64,000 nt of DNA from Janthinobacterium saanense. GTDB lineage: Bacteria > Pseudomonadota > Gammaproteobacteria > Burkholderiales > Burkholderiaceae_D. Below, one piece after another: positions 36,191 to 44,678 of this stretch. Made by a program: the position numbers and the translations under genes. The notes under the pieces are model-generated. The model saw only the letters and a list, made by a program, of their open reading frames with translations. It was not told where the DNA came from and searched no databases. Each line of letters begins with the position of its first letter. Position 1 is the first letter of the stretch. The stretch covers positions 1 to 64,000 of the forward strand of contig NZ_JACHCI010000010.1 of the NCBI RefSeq assembly GCF_014200675.1. The letters are read 5' to 3'.

Positions 36191-36234
36191 AAAAAATGGG
36201 CATGCCGCGCTCAGCACGGGATGCCCATTTTTTT
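36191..36234. terminator. Bidirectional terminator between HDOD and the 94-residue protein gene
   Basis: AAAAATGGGCAT and ATGCCCATTTTT form a long perfect stem around a 17-base loop, with A and T runs on the two sides, so it can act on either strand. On the minus strand it ends the unknown 94-residue protein gene. Confidence 0.85.
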
Positions 36235-36257
36235 AGTATTGTTGTTTATATTGCTAT

Positions 36258-36542
36258 TTAATCAGCTTCGCTGAAGATTGCGTCACAACCTTCGACCAGT
36301 TCGTCGCTGCCTTCCAGTTCATCCGTCAGGCCCAGGTCGAACAGTTCTTCCACGGCGTTCATGAAACTGTTGTGTTTGGTTGCACCGATCAGGCGATAGA
36401 TTTCACCATCCTCATTGCGTACGCCGATGATCAGTTTTTCCTGGCGTACCAGTTCCGGCGTGCTGGCGTTGAGCAAGAGGTTGCCGATGATGTGTTTATC
36501 GAAATGGGCCGGTTTTTTGCCGTCGAGCAGGGTGGTTTTCAA
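36258..36542 (-). CDS. Uncharacterised 94-residue acidic protein
   Basis: I do not recognise the family. The protein is small, soluble and acidic at its C-terminus (DLGLTDELEGSDELVEGCD). It contains LIIGVRNEDGEIYRLIGATK and the pattern HNSFMNAVEELFDLG. No signal peptide or membrane segment is present. The start codon is TTG: AAAGGAA lies six bases upstream and no ATG fits. A terminator follows its stop. It lies 47 bases downstream of the MarR gene on the same strand and could share its transcript. The composition matches the neighbouring genes, so recent transfer is not indicated. Confidence 0.7.
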   Translation of the reverse strand: MKTTLLDGKKPAHFDKHIIGNLLLNASTPELVRQEKLIIGVRNEDGEIYRLIGATKHNSFMNAVEELFDLGLTDELEGSDELVEGCDAIFSEAD

Positions 36543-36589
36543 CTTGGTTTCCTTTGTCTTGTTTGAATCTGAGTCTGTTTGATACGTTG

Positions 36590-37024
36590 TCAGCTACGGC
36601 TGTTGGCGATGGCATGTTTCAGTCCCGCCAGGGTTGTTTCCAGGCGGACAAAGTCGTCTTCTGTATAGCCGGTAAATAAACCCTGGCCTTGCTTGGTCAG
36701 CTTGGGGAATACCTCATGAAACAGGCTTTCACCCTCGCAGCTCAGGCGCACGAAGTATAAGCGCTTGTCGCGCGTACAGCGCTTCCTGATGACTAATCCC
36801 TTTTGTTCCAGCCGGTCGACCACACCCGTCAGCGTGCCCTTGGTGATCAGGGTTTTCTGGCCCAGTTCCTTGAAGGACATGCCGCTGGTATTGCCCAGCG
36901 TGGCGATGATGTCGAATTGTGCATGTGTCAAGCCATACCCGCGCACGAAGTCGCTCGCAAAGCGTTCGAAGTCTTGCATGCATTCGGCCAGCAGCCGGAT
37001 ACTTTTTAAATATCGTTCACCCAT
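36590..37024 (-). CDS. MarR-family transcriptional regulator
   Basis: 144-residue winged-helix repressor, expected to act as a dimer and release DNA upon binding a small aromatic or oxidised ligand. The DNA-binding region covers about residues 32-100: GLTHAQFDIIATLGNTSGMS, then FKELGQKTLITKGTLTGVVD and RLEQKGLVIRKRCTRDKR. Cys residues in RKRCTRDKR and SCEGES are present but a redox role is speculative. It is divergent from the ArgR-like gene, with 55 bases between the two starts. Its own TATAAT box is nearly touching the ATG. Targets are unknown. Confidence 0.9.
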   Translation of the reverse strand: MGERYLKSIRLLAECMQDFERFASDFVRGYGLTHAQFDIIATLGNTSGMSFKELGQKTLITKGTLTGVVDRLEQKGLVIRKRCTRDKRLYFVRLSCEGESLFHEVFPKLTKQGQGLFTGYTEDDFVRLETTLAGLKHAIANSRS

Positions 37025-37032
37025 AGGCCATG

Positions 37033-37038
37033 ATTATA
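37033..37038 (-). promoter_or_regulatory. -10 box close to the marR-type start codon
   Basis: Minus-strand TATAAT is followed by CATGGCCT and then the ATG, so transcription would start about two bases before it. No ribosome site is visible. This is a second candidate for a leaderless or nearly leaderless mRNA in this region. Confidence 0.4.
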
Positions 37039-37079
37039 TCCTTCCGCCCCGTTTTTTTCCGGGGCACCCGGCCGCGTGT

Positions 37080-38120
37080 ATGACGGACCCGGCAATCCAG
37101 AACTCCGTGGTCCAGAATGGTGCGAACCCGAGTATCATAGCCGGACCCCAGCCATTGCCCCGACCAGCCCCGCCGATGTCCTTCGCTAACCTTGCCCGTA
37201 TCGGCCTCGACAAACCACTGCGCCTGTTGCTGATCCATACCGGCGATGCCGAATCGATCACCTGGGCTGGCCTGGTGCAGCCGCTGCGCCTGTGCGCGCG
37301 CGCGCTGGGGCCCGATGCGCTGCAGCTCGACATCCGCACGCCGGAGCAGGTGGCCGGGCAGGGTGGCCACTGGCATATCGCGCTGCTGGTGGCCGATGAA
37401 ACGGAAGCGCCCTTGCGCGCCGAGCTGTGCCGGGCCGTGATCGAACGCTGCCGTTCGGCGCCGTTCTGGGGCGGCGTGGGTGCGGCCGTGCTGTGGCTGG
37501 CCGACGCGGGCGTGATGGATGGCGTGCGGATCGCTCTGCCCTGGGCCCTGTACGCCGATGCGGAAGCCAAGGCCGAGCGGGCCATCTTGACGCCACATCT
37601 GTTCGATATCGATGGCCCCCACATCACTTGCTGCGGTGGCGCGGCCAGCATCGACTTTGCGCTGACCCTGATCGAGGCCGTGTTTGGCGCCGACGTGCAG
37701 GCCCTGATCAAGGAAGCTTTGTGCGTGGACAAGGTGCGCGGCAAGGAAGAGCGCCAGCGCGTGGCCCTGCAAGCGCGCTTCGGCTTGCTGCAGCCGAAAT
37801 TGTCTGAAGCGGTGACCTTGATGGAAGCCAATATCGAAGAACCGCTGTCCACGGATGACATTGCCAGCCTGGTCGGCCTGTCGCGGCGCCAGCTCGAGCG
37901 CTTGTTCAAGCAATACCTGGGCAGCCTGCCCTCGCGCTACTACCTGGAGCTGCGGCTGCAGCGTTCGCGGCAATTGTTGCTTGATACACATTATTCCATC
38001 GTGCAAGTAGGTCTGATGTGCGGTTTTTCCTCGGGATCGCACTTTTCCACCGCCTTTGGCACCTTATTTGGCAATACGCCGCGCGAGGAACGGCAACGCA
38101 AGCTGATGCCGCCGGCTTGA
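37080..38120 (+). CDS. argR: ArgR/GlxA-type AraC-family activator of arginine catabolism
   Basis: About 346-residue regulator with an N-terminal DJ-1/PfpI (GATase1-like) domain, roughly residues 45-215 (LRLLLIHTGDAESITWAGLVQPLRL), and a C-terminal AraC HTH at roughly 245-340 with DDIASLVGLSRRQLERLFKQ and VGLMCGFSSGSHFSTAFGTL. This is the layout of the Pseudomonas ArgR that activates the aru operon in response to arginine. Its position directly before aruC supports the same role; target specificity is inferred. The start could instead be the ATG at 37176. No good ribosome site is visible at either. Confidence 0.82.
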   Translation: MTDPAIQNSVVQNGANPSIIAGPQPLPRPAPPMSFANLARIGLDKPLRLLLIHTGDAESITWAGLVQPLRLCARALGPDALQLDIRTPEQVAGQGGHWHIALLVADETEAPLRAELCRAVIERCRSAPFWGGVGAAVLWLADAGVMDGVRIALPWALYADAEAKAERAILTPHLFDIDGPHITCCGGAASIDFALTLIEAVFGADVQALIKEALCVDKVRGKEERQRVALQARFGLLQPKLSEAVTLMEANIEEPLSTDDIASLVGLSRRQLERLFKQYLGSLPSRYYLELRLQRSRQLLLDTHYSIVQVGLMCGFSSGSHFSTAFGTLFGNTPREERQRKLMPPA

Positions 38121-38158
38121 CCTTGCGATGGCGAGCCGTGATCAATTGTGAAAATCCT

Positions 38159-38201
38159 TGTCGCAGATTCAAAAGAGTTTTAGCATCCCGCTTTTTATAA
38201 T
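38159..38201 (+). promoter_or_regulatory. aruC promoter with an ArgR-like half-site
   Basis: TATAAT at 38196-38201 has no good -35 box, as expected for an activator-dependent promoter. TGTCGC at 38159-38164, then eight bases, then AA at 38173-38174 fits the Pseudomonas ArgR half-site TGTCGC-N8-AA as I recall it. A looser second copy (TGATCA-N8-AA) starts at 38139. The sites sit where an activator would contact RNA polymerase. Confidence 0.55.
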
Positions 38202-38260
38202 GCCGTACACGCGTAGCTGTCGTAGCTGCGGGAGTACCTAACATATGATGGGGAAATGCT

Positions 38261-39502
38261 ATGAATGCCAAGCTTGATTCGACCGTAACCGCGCGCCCAG
38301 TCACCCGGGAAACCTTTGACCAGTTCCTGGTGCCTACCTACGCTCCCGCCACCATGGTGCCGGTGCGCGCCGCTGGCCTGGACCTGTGGGACCAGGCCGG
38401 CAAGCATTACCTCGATTTCACTTCCGGCATCGCCGTGACCAGCCTGGGTCACTGCAATCCGGTGCTGGTCGACGCACTGACCAAGCAAATCAATGCGCTG
38501 TGGCATCTGGGCAACGGCTACACCAATGAGCCAGTGCTGCGCCTGGCGCAAGCGCTGACGGAAGCGACCTTCGCCGACCGCGCGTTTTTCTGCAACTCGG
38601 GCGCGGAAGCCAATGAAGCCGCCCTGAAACTGGCGCGCAAATATGCGCACACCAAGTTTGGCGCGCATAAATCGCGCATCATTTCGTGCTTCAGCTCCTT
38701 CCACGGCCGCACCCTGTTCACGGTGTCCGTCGGCGGCCAGGCCAAGTACACGGAAGGCTTCGAGCCGCTGCCGCAAGAAATCAACCACATCGCCTACAAC
38801 GATATCGAAGCGGCGCGCGCCGCCATCGGTGACGACGTGTGCGCGGTGATCGTCGAGCCGGTACAAGGCGAAGGCGGCGTGGTGCCAGGCAATCCGGAAT
38901 TCCTCAAGGAACTGCGCGCCCTGTGCGACAAGACCGGCGCCCTGCTGATTTTTGACGAAGTCCAATGCGGCATGGGCCGTACCGGCGCCCTGTTTGCCTA
39001 CATGGGTTATGGCGTCACGCCAGACATCCTGACGTCTGCCAAGGCGCTGGGCAATGGCTATCCGATCGGCGCCATGCTGACCACCGAGACGCTGGCGCAA
39101 ACGCTGGCCGTCGGCACCCACGGCACCACCTACGGCGGCAACCCGCTGGCGGCCACCGTGGCACTGAAAGTGCTGGAAACGATCAACACGCCAGCCTTTT
39201 TGGCCCGCGTCAAGGAAGCCAGCGTGGCCACCATCGCCATGCTGCAAGGCTTGATCACGGATTACCCGCAAGTGTTCTCGGCCGTGCGCGGCAGCGGTTT
39301 GCTGCTGGGCCTGGTCGTCAGCGATGCCTATAAGGGCCGCGCGAAAGATATCCAGAAAGCCGCCGAGCTGCAAGGCTTGATGGTGCTGATCGCCGGCATG
39401 GACGTGGTGCGCCTGGCGCCGGCCCTGATCGTCTCGGACGAACAGATCGCTGAAGCTGGCCGTTTGCTGCGCGTCGCCGTGGAAAGCCTGGTCAAGGCGT
39501 AA
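38261..39502 (+). CDS. aruC: Succinylornithine/acetylornithine aminotransferase
   Basis: 413-residue PLP enzyme, class III aminotransferase. In the AST pathway it converts N2-succinylornithine to succinylglutamate semialdehyde and can also serve as acetylornithine aminotransferase. Motifs: [18 protein letters not shown] near residue 48, [18 protein letters not shown] near residue 109, [20 protein letters not shown] near residue 228, and the PLP lysine in [14 protein letters not shown] near residue 260. GGGGA lies before the ATG. It is the first gene of the arginine cluster behind the regulator, as in Pseudomonas aruCFGDB. A long hairpin follows it. Confidence 0.94.
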   Translation: MNAKLDSTVTARPVTRETFDQFLVPTYAPATMVPVRAAGLDLWDQAGKHYLDFTSGIAVTSLGHCNPVLVDALTKQINALWHLGNGYTNEPVLRLAQALTEATFADRAFFCNSGAEANEAALKLARKYAHTKFGAHKSRIISCFSSFHGRTLFTVSVGGQAKYTEGFEPLPQEINHIAYNDIEAARAAIGDDVCAVIVEPVQGEGGVVPGNPEFLKELRALCDKTGALLIFDEVQCGMGRTGALFAYMGYGVTPDILTSAKALGNGYPIGAMLTTETLAQTLAVGTHGTTYGGNPLAATVALKVLETINTPAFLARVKEASVATIAMLQGLITDYPQVFSAVRGSGLLLGLVVSDAYKGRAKDIQKAAELQGLMVLIAGMDVVRLAPALIVSDEQIAEAGRLLRVAVESLVKA

Positions 39503-39526
39503 GCCCTGATCCTCAAGTGATAACAT

Positions 39527-39570
39527 CGGCCCGCAGCCTGAGTTACCTGGCTGCGGGCCGTCTTGGTTTT
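39527..39570 (+). terminator. Hairpin between aruC and aruF (attenuator or processing site)
   Basis: CGGCCCGCAGCC (39527-39538) and GGCTGCGGGCCG (39549-39560) form a perfect 12-bp stem with a 10-base loop, followed by TCTTGGTTTT. The T run is broken, so the downstream aru genes are probably reached by read-through. Confidence 0.7.
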
Positions 39571-39602
39571 GCCCCAGTAGTATCTGCATTGAAGGAGTAT
39601 CC

Positions 39603-40634
39603 ATGTATGTTGTCCGTCCGGTAGAAATTGCGGATATCGCAGCCCTCGAAGCGCTGGCCGCGGTAACCATGCCGGGTGTCCATACCCTGCCGAAGACGCG
39701 CGAGAAAATCGCCGCCTCCGTCGAGCGCTCCATCGCCTCGTTTGCCGCCCACGTCGACATCCCCAGCGAAGAGTCATATCTCTTCGTGCTTGAATCCCTG
39801 CTCGACAAGAGCATTGCCGGCACAGCCGCCATCTTTGCCTCGGCCGGCTCGAACGGCACTTATTTTTCCTTCCGCAACGACGTCATCCAGCAAGTCTCGC
39901 GCGACCTGAACATCAGCCACAGCGTGCATGCGCTGACCCTGTGTTCCGAGTTGACGGCGTATTCGCAGCTGTCCAGTTTTTATGTGCGCAATATGGACCA
40001 GGCGGGCCTGGAAGCGGCCTTGCTGTCGCGCGCCCGGCTGCTGTTTGCCGTCCTGGCGCCGCACCGTTTCGGCGACCGCTTTTTCGTGCCGCTGGCCGGC
40101 ATCACCGACAGCGACGGCCAGTCGCCATTCTGGGATGCGCTGGGCCGCAAGTTCTTCCAGATGGATTTCCTCGATGCCGAAAAAGTCATCGGCGGGGCGC
40201 GCAACCGCACCCTGATCGTGGAACTGATGCCGCATTACCCCGTGTACGTACCGCTGTTGCCAGGCGATGCGCAGGCCGCCATGGGCCAGATCCACCCGAG
40301 CGGCGAACTGGCTTTTAATTTGCTGACGGAAGAAGGCTTTGAAGCGGACGACTACATCGATATTTTCGATGGCGGTCCTATCCTGCAAGCCCACAAGAAT
40401 TCGCTGCGCTCGTTTACCGGTTCGCTCACGCGCCGTGCCGTGCTGGGCGCCACGCCCAGCCGCACGGGCTTGAAAGTGAACTACGCGATCGCTTCTGGCG
40501 CCGAGCGCAATTTCCGCGCCGTGACGTTTAGCTGCGACGCGCTCGAAGCGCAAGACACGGTCGGCTTGCCGGCCGAACTGCTCGAAGCGCTGGCGGTGTC
40601 AAGCGGCGACAGCGTCATTTGCGTACGCATCTAA
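39603..40634 (+). CDS. aruF: Arginine N-succinyltransferase, alpha subunit
   Basis: 343-residue subunit of the enzyme that transfers succinyl from succinyl-CoA to the alpha-amino group of arginine, the first AST step. It starts MYVVRPVEIADIAALEALAA, followed by the GNAT-like acyltransferase core, with SELTAYSQLSSFYV, DGQSPFWDALGRKFFQMDF near residue 172 and DYIDIFDGGPILQAHKNSLR near residue 253. The following gene is a clear paralogue, so the active enzyme is expected to be a heteromer as in Pseudomonas AruFG. TTGAAGGAG precedes the start, and 12 bases separate it from aruG. Confidence 0.93.
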   Translation: MYVVRPVEIADIAALEALAAVTMPGVHTLPKTREKIAASVERSIASFAAHVDIPSEESYLFVLESLLDKSIAGTAAIFASAGSNGTYFSFRNDVIQQVSRDLNISHSVHALTLCSELTAYSQLSSFYVRNMDQAGLEAALLSRARLLFAVLAPHRFGDRFFVPLAGITDSDGQSPFWDALGRKFFQMDFLDAEKVIGGARNRTLIVELMPHYPVYVPLLPGDAQAAMGQIHPSGELAFNLLTEEGFEADDYIDIFDGGPILQAHKNSLRSFTGSLTRRAVLGATPSRTGLKVNYAIASGAERNFRAVTFSCDALEAQDTVGLPAELLEALAVSSGDSVICVRI

Positions 40635-40646
40635 GGAGATCATCTT

Positions 40647-41693
40647 ATGCTAGTAGTACGCGCCATCAACGCCCATGACCTGAACGCCCTGTACGATCTG
40701 GCCAGCCAGGTCGGCACCGGCATGACCACCCTCAAGCCCGACATGAAAATGCTGGGCGACCGCCTGGAAATCGCCTGCGCCTCGTTCGCCGAAACCATTC
40801 CGGTGCCCCAGCGCGACTATATGTTCGTGATGGAAGACACCGATACGGGCCGCCTGGCCGGCGTCTGCGCCATCAAGGGCGCAGTGGGCCTGGAAGAGCC
40901 GTTTTATAACTACCGTATCGGCACCTTGGTGCATTCGAGCCGCGAACTCGACGTCTTTACGCGTATGGAAACGCTGTATCTGTCGAACGATCTGACGGGC
41001 AGCACCGAACTGTGTTCGCTGTTTTTGCACCCGGACTACCGCAGTGGCAACAACGGCAAGCTGCTGTCGAAAAGCCGCTTCCTGTTCATCGCCCAGTTCC
41101 CGCAGCTGTTCACGGAAAAGCTGATCGCCGAAATGCGCGGCTACCAGGCGCCGGACGGCAGCTCGCCATTTTACGAAGGCCTGGGCCGCCACTTCTTCAA
41201 GATGGATTTCCACCATGTCGATGACTTGACCAGCCTGGGTAAAAAATCCTTCATCGCCGAGCTGATGCCGCGCCAGCCCATGTATGTCGCCTACCTGCCC
41301 GACGAAGCGCAGGAAGTGATCGGCAAGGTCCATCTGAGCACCGCACCAGCGCGCCGCTTGCTGGAACAGGAGGGTTTGCACTTCGAAGGCTATGTCGATA
41401 TTTTCGACGCCGGTCCCGTGCTGCAGGCGCGCGTGTCGGAACTGCGCGCCATGCGCGACAGCATGCCGGCCGTGCTTGCCGACGCGGAAGCACTGGGTGA
41501 CGAGACCGCCGACGCCGAGCCTTACCTGGTATCGAACACCGATTTACAGGATTTCCGCATGATCGTCACGAACGCGTATCCGCACGGCGGCAAGCTGGCC
41601 TTGTCCGACGATGAATTGCAGCTGCTGCGTTGCCAGCACGGCGACACCGTGCGCACCTTGTCACTCAACCCGAGGAAGAATCCCCATGCCTGA
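40647..41693 (+). CDS. aruG: Arginine N-succinyltransferase, beta subunit
   Basis: 348-residue paralogue of the preceding subunit. Shared landmarks are MLVVRAINAHDLNALYDLAS at the start, STELCSLFLHPDYRSGNNGK with LLSKSRFLFIAQFP near residue 120-150, SPFYEGLGRHFFKMDFHH near residue 173, and GYVDIFDAGPVLQARVSELR near residue 247. This copy keeps the E. coli AstA-like LHPDYR-x-x-x-x-G motif for succinyl-CoA binding, which is less clear in aruF. The last 8 bases overlap the start of astD. AAGGAGA is its ribosome site. Confidence 0.93.
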   Translation: MLVVRAINAHDLNALYDLASQVGTGMTTLKPDMKMLGDRLEIACASFAETIPVPQRDYMFVMEDTDTGRLAGVCAIKGAVGLEEPFYNYRIGTLVHSSRELDVFTRMETLYLSNDLTGSTELCSLFLHPDYRSGNNGKLLSKSRFLFIAQFPQLFTEKLIAEMRGYQAPDGSSPFYEGLGRHFFKMDFHHVDDLTSLGKKSFIAELMPRQPMYVAYLPDEAQEVIGKVHLSTAPARRLLEQEGLHFEGYVDIFDAGPVLQARVSELRAMRDSMPAVLADAEALGDETADAEPYLVSNTDLQDFRMIVTNAYPHGGKLALSDDELQLLRCQHGDTVRTLSLNPRKNPHA

Positions 41694-43167
41694 TCTCAAT
41701 AGCACGCAATCGAACTTCATCAACGGCGCCTGGCTGCCAGGCAGCGGCCGTGAACTGCTGACCATCGATCCATCGAATGGCAAGCAGACCTGGGCCAGCC
41801 TGGAAGCGACACCGGCGCAAGTGGAGCAGGCTTGCCAGGCTGCCCGCGCCGCGTTTGAAGGCTGGGCCGACACGCCGCTGGAAGAGCGCATCGCCATCTG
41901 TCTGCGCTTCCGCGACCTGCTGAAAGAACACGCCGAAGAACTGGCGCTGCTGATTTCGGAAGAAGTGGGCAAACCCTTGTGGGAATCGCGCACGGAAGTG
42001 GCCACCATGGCCAACAAGATCGATATCTCGGTGCAGTCCTACAACGCGCGCACCGGCATCACGCAAAGCAGGATCGCCGATGGCGACGCCGTGCTGCGCC
42101 ACCGCCCGCATGGCGTGTTCGGCGTGTTCGGCCCGTATAACTTCCCTGGCCACCTGCCTAATGGCCACATCGTGCCTGCCCTGATCGCCGGTAACACCGT
42201 CGTCTTCAAGCCCAGCGAATATGCGCCGCGCAGCGCCGTGAAAACGGTGCAGCTGTGGCAGCAGGCCGGCGTGCCCAATGGCGTGATCAACCTCGTCAAC
42301 GGCGGGCGCGACACGGGCGTGGCGCTGGGCGCGCAGCCCTTGCTGGACGGCGTGTTGTTTACCGGTTCCTGCCAGACGGGCGTCAGCCTGCACCGCCAGT
42401 TCGGCGGCCAGCCAGGCAAGATGCTGGCGCTGGAAATGGGCGGCAACAATACCTTGGTCGTGTGGGATATCAAGGACGTGGACGCCGCCGTGCACCACGC
42501 GATTTTTTCCGCGTTTGTCTCGGCTGGCCAGCGCTGCACCTGCGCGCGCCGCCTGGTAGTACAAGACAATGCCGCCGGCGCCGCCTTCGTGGCCCGCCTG
42601 GTGGAAGTGGCGGGCAAACTGGGCATCGGTGCTTCCGACGCCCAGCCGCAACCGTTCATGGGCCCTGTGGTGTCAAGCGCCGTGGCGGCGCGCCTGGTGC
42701 AGGCGCAGGCCGACATGGTCGCCAAGGGCGGCGTCAGCTTGCTGCAGATGCGCCAGTTGAATCCGCAGGCAGGTTTCGTTACGGCCGGCATCGTCGACGT
42801 GACCGGCGCCACCGGCATTCCTGACGAAGAGTGGTTCGGCCCCTTGCTGCAAGTGATACGCGTGGCCGATTTCAACGCCGCCCTGACAGTGGCGAACGCC
42901 ACCGAATTCGGCCTGGCGGCGGCATTGCTGTCCGACGATCCAGCCCTGTGGCAAACCTTCCAGGTGCGCGCCCGCGCCGGCATCATCAACTGGAACCGTC
43001 CAACCACGGGCGCGGCCAGCACGGCGCCGTTCGGCGGCATCGGCAAGTCGGGCAACCATCGTCCTAGCGCCTATTACGCAGCCGATTACTGCGCTTACCC
43101 GGTCGCTTCGATCGAGAACGGCGTATTGGAAATGCCGGCCAAGCTCTCGCCCGGCCTGAATTTTTAA
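41686..43167 (+). CDS. astD: N-succinylglutamate 5-semialdehyde dehydrogenase
   Basis: 493-residue NAD-dependent aldehyde dehydrogenase that oxidises succinylglutamate semialdehyde to succinylglutamate. Motifs: [20 protein letters not shown] near residue 147, [19 protein letters not shown], the catalytic Glu in [14 protein letters not shown] near residue 250, the catalytic Cys in [14 protein letters not shown] near residue 284, and [13 protein letters not shown] near residue 384. The ATG at 41686 follows CGAGGAAG and overlaps aruG by 8 bases, so the two are coupled. I rejected an earlier in-frame start because it has no ribosome site and lies deep in aruG. Confidence 0.95.
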   Translation: MPDLNSTQSNFINGAWLPGSGRELLTIDPSNGKQTWASLEATPAQVEQACQAARAAFEGWADTPLEERIAICLRFRDLLKEHAEELALLISEEVGKPLWESRTEVATMANKIDISVQSYNARTGITQSRIADGDAVLRHRPHGVFGVFGPYNFPGHLPNGHIVPALIAGNTVVFKPSEYAPRSAVKTVQLWQQAGVPNGVINLVNGGRDTGVALGAQPLLDGVLFTGSCQTGVSLHRQFGGQPGKMLALEMGGNNTLVVWDIKDVDAAVHHAIFSAFVSAGQRCTCARRLVVQDNAAGAAFVARLVEVAGKLGIGASDAQPQPFMGPVVSSAVAARLVQAQADMVAKGGVSLLQMRQLNPQAGFVTAGIVDVTGATGIPDEEWFGPLLQVIRVADFNAALTVANATEFGLAAALLSDDPALWQTFQVRARAGIINWNRPTTGAASTAPFGGIGKSGNHRPSAYYAADYCAYPVASIENGVLEMPAKLSPGLNF

Positions 43168-43184
43168 GGTTTAAAGGAATACCC

Positions 43185-44525
43185 ATGCACAGCACGCGCG
43201 AATACAACTTTGACGGCCTGGTCGGCCCATCGCATAACTACGCGGGACTCTCGTTCGGCAACGTGGCCTCGTTCAGCAATGTGAAAAGCGCTTCGAATCC
43301 CAAGCAGGCCGCCTTGCAGGGCCTGGCCAAGATGCGCGCGCTGGCGGCGCGCGGCTTTGCACAAGCCTTGCTGCCGCCGCAGGACCGGCCCAACTTCCGT
43401 CTGCTGCGCAGTATCGGTTTTACGGGCAGCGACGCCGAAGTGCTGGCGCGCGCCTACCAGGAGTCGCCGGTGATCCTGGCGTGCGCGTATTCCGCCTCGC
43501 CCATGTGGACGGCCAACGCCGCCACCGTCAGCCCATCGGCAGACACGCTGGATGGCCGCGTGCATTTCACGGCCGCCAACCTGAATAACAAATTGCACCG
43601 CGCGTTTGAACACGCTCAATCGGCGCGCAGCCTGCGCGCGATTTTCAACGATGAACAGTACTTTGCCGTGCACGATGCGCTGCCCTCGACGCCCGCTTTT
43701 GGCGACGAAGGCGCGGCCAACCATACGCGTTTGGGGGCTGCCCACGGCGCGCCATCGGTGGAACTGTTCGTGTATGGCCGCGTGGAGTTCGATCCATCGG
43801 CGCCGTCGCCGAAACGCTACCCGGCCCGCCAGACCCTGGAAGCGTCGCAAGCCGTGGCGCGTTTGCATGGCCTGGACGCCAAGCGCACCGTCTATGTGCA
43901 GCAAAATCCTGACGTGATCGACCAGGGTGTATTCCATAACGACGTGATCGCCGTCGGCAATGGCAATGTGCTGTTTTATCATGAGCAGGCGTTTGCCGAT
44001 GAAGAAGCCAGCCTGTCGCAGCTGCACCGCGCGGTGGCTGCCACCGGCGCCGAATTACAGGCGCTGCGCGTGGACACGGGCCAGGTGCCGATCACGGACG
44101 CCGTCAGCAGTTATCTGTTCAACAGCCAGCTATTGAGCAAGGATGATGGCAAGATGGCGCTGGTGATTCCGCAGGAATGCCAGGAAAACAAGGCTGTCTC
44201 GCGTTACCTGGAAGGCCTGGTGGCCAGCGGTGGGCCGGTCGATGAATTGATTCACTTCGATCTGCGCCAGAGCATGCGCAATGGTGGTGGTCCGGCGTGC
44301 CTGCGTTTGCGCGTGGCGCTGACGGAATCGGAAGCGCGCGCCATGCACCAGGGCGTGATCATGACGGAAACGCTGTACCATCGTCTGGTGGCCTGGGTCG
44401 AGCAGCATTACCGCGACCATCTGGAGCCGAGCGACCTGGCCGATCCGCAATTGGCGCTGGAAGTGCATGCAGCGCTTGAAGAATTGACGATCATCCTCAA
44501 CTTACCGGGATTGTATGATTTGTAG
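43185..44525 (+). CDS. astB: N-succinylarginine dihydrolase
   Basis: 446-residue amidinotransferase-fold enzyme that splits succinylarginine into succinylornithine, two ammonia and CO2, the second AST step. Motifs: [20 protein letters not shown] at the start, [35 protein letters not shown] near residue 107, [20 protein letters not shown] near residue 247 with the catalytic His, and [16 protein letters not shown] near residue 365 with the catalytic Cys. Length and motifs match the E. coli enzyme. AAAGGAA precedes the start. A short hairpin and a 153-base spacer separate it from the glutamate dehydrogenase gene. Confidence 0.96.
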   Translation: MHSTREYNFDGLVGPSHNYAGLSFGNVASFSNVKSASNPKQAALQGLAKMRALAARGFAQALLPPQDRPNFRLLRSIGFTGSDAEVLARAYQESPVILACAYSASPMWTANAATVSPSADTLDGRVHFTAANLNNKLHRAFEHAQSARSLRAIFNDEQYFAVHDALPSTPAFGDEGAANHTRLGAAHGAPSVELFVYGRVEFDPSAPSPKRYPARQTLEASQAVARLHGLDAKRTVYVQQNPDVIDQGVFHNDVIAVGNGNVLFYHEQAFADEEASLSQLHRAVAATGAELQALRVDTGQVPITDAVSSYLFNSQLLSKDDGKMALVIPQECQENKAVSRYLEGLVASGGPVDELIHFDLRQSMRNGGGPACLRLRVALTESEARAMHQGVIMTETLYHRLVAWVEQHYRDHLEPSDLADPQLALEVHAALEELTIILNLPGLYDL

Positions 44526-44584
44526 GCGATAGAAAAAATATACAAGAAATCAGGGACAGACTATTCGTAGTACAGACAGAATTG

Positions 44585-44605
44585 GACGGGCGACCCCCGT
44601 CTTTT
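44585..44605 (+). terminator. Small hairpin between astB and the glutamate dehydrogenase gene
   Basis: GACGGG and CCCGTC form a 6-bp stem with a 5-base loop, then TTTT. It is weak; it could cause partial termination before the long dehydrogenase gene. Confidence 0.45.
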
Positions 44606-44678
44606 AACAGCGCTGCCGCCCAGCCACAAGCCCGAACGACAGCGTTGGACATTCACATGACCGTAATGGAGATGCAAG

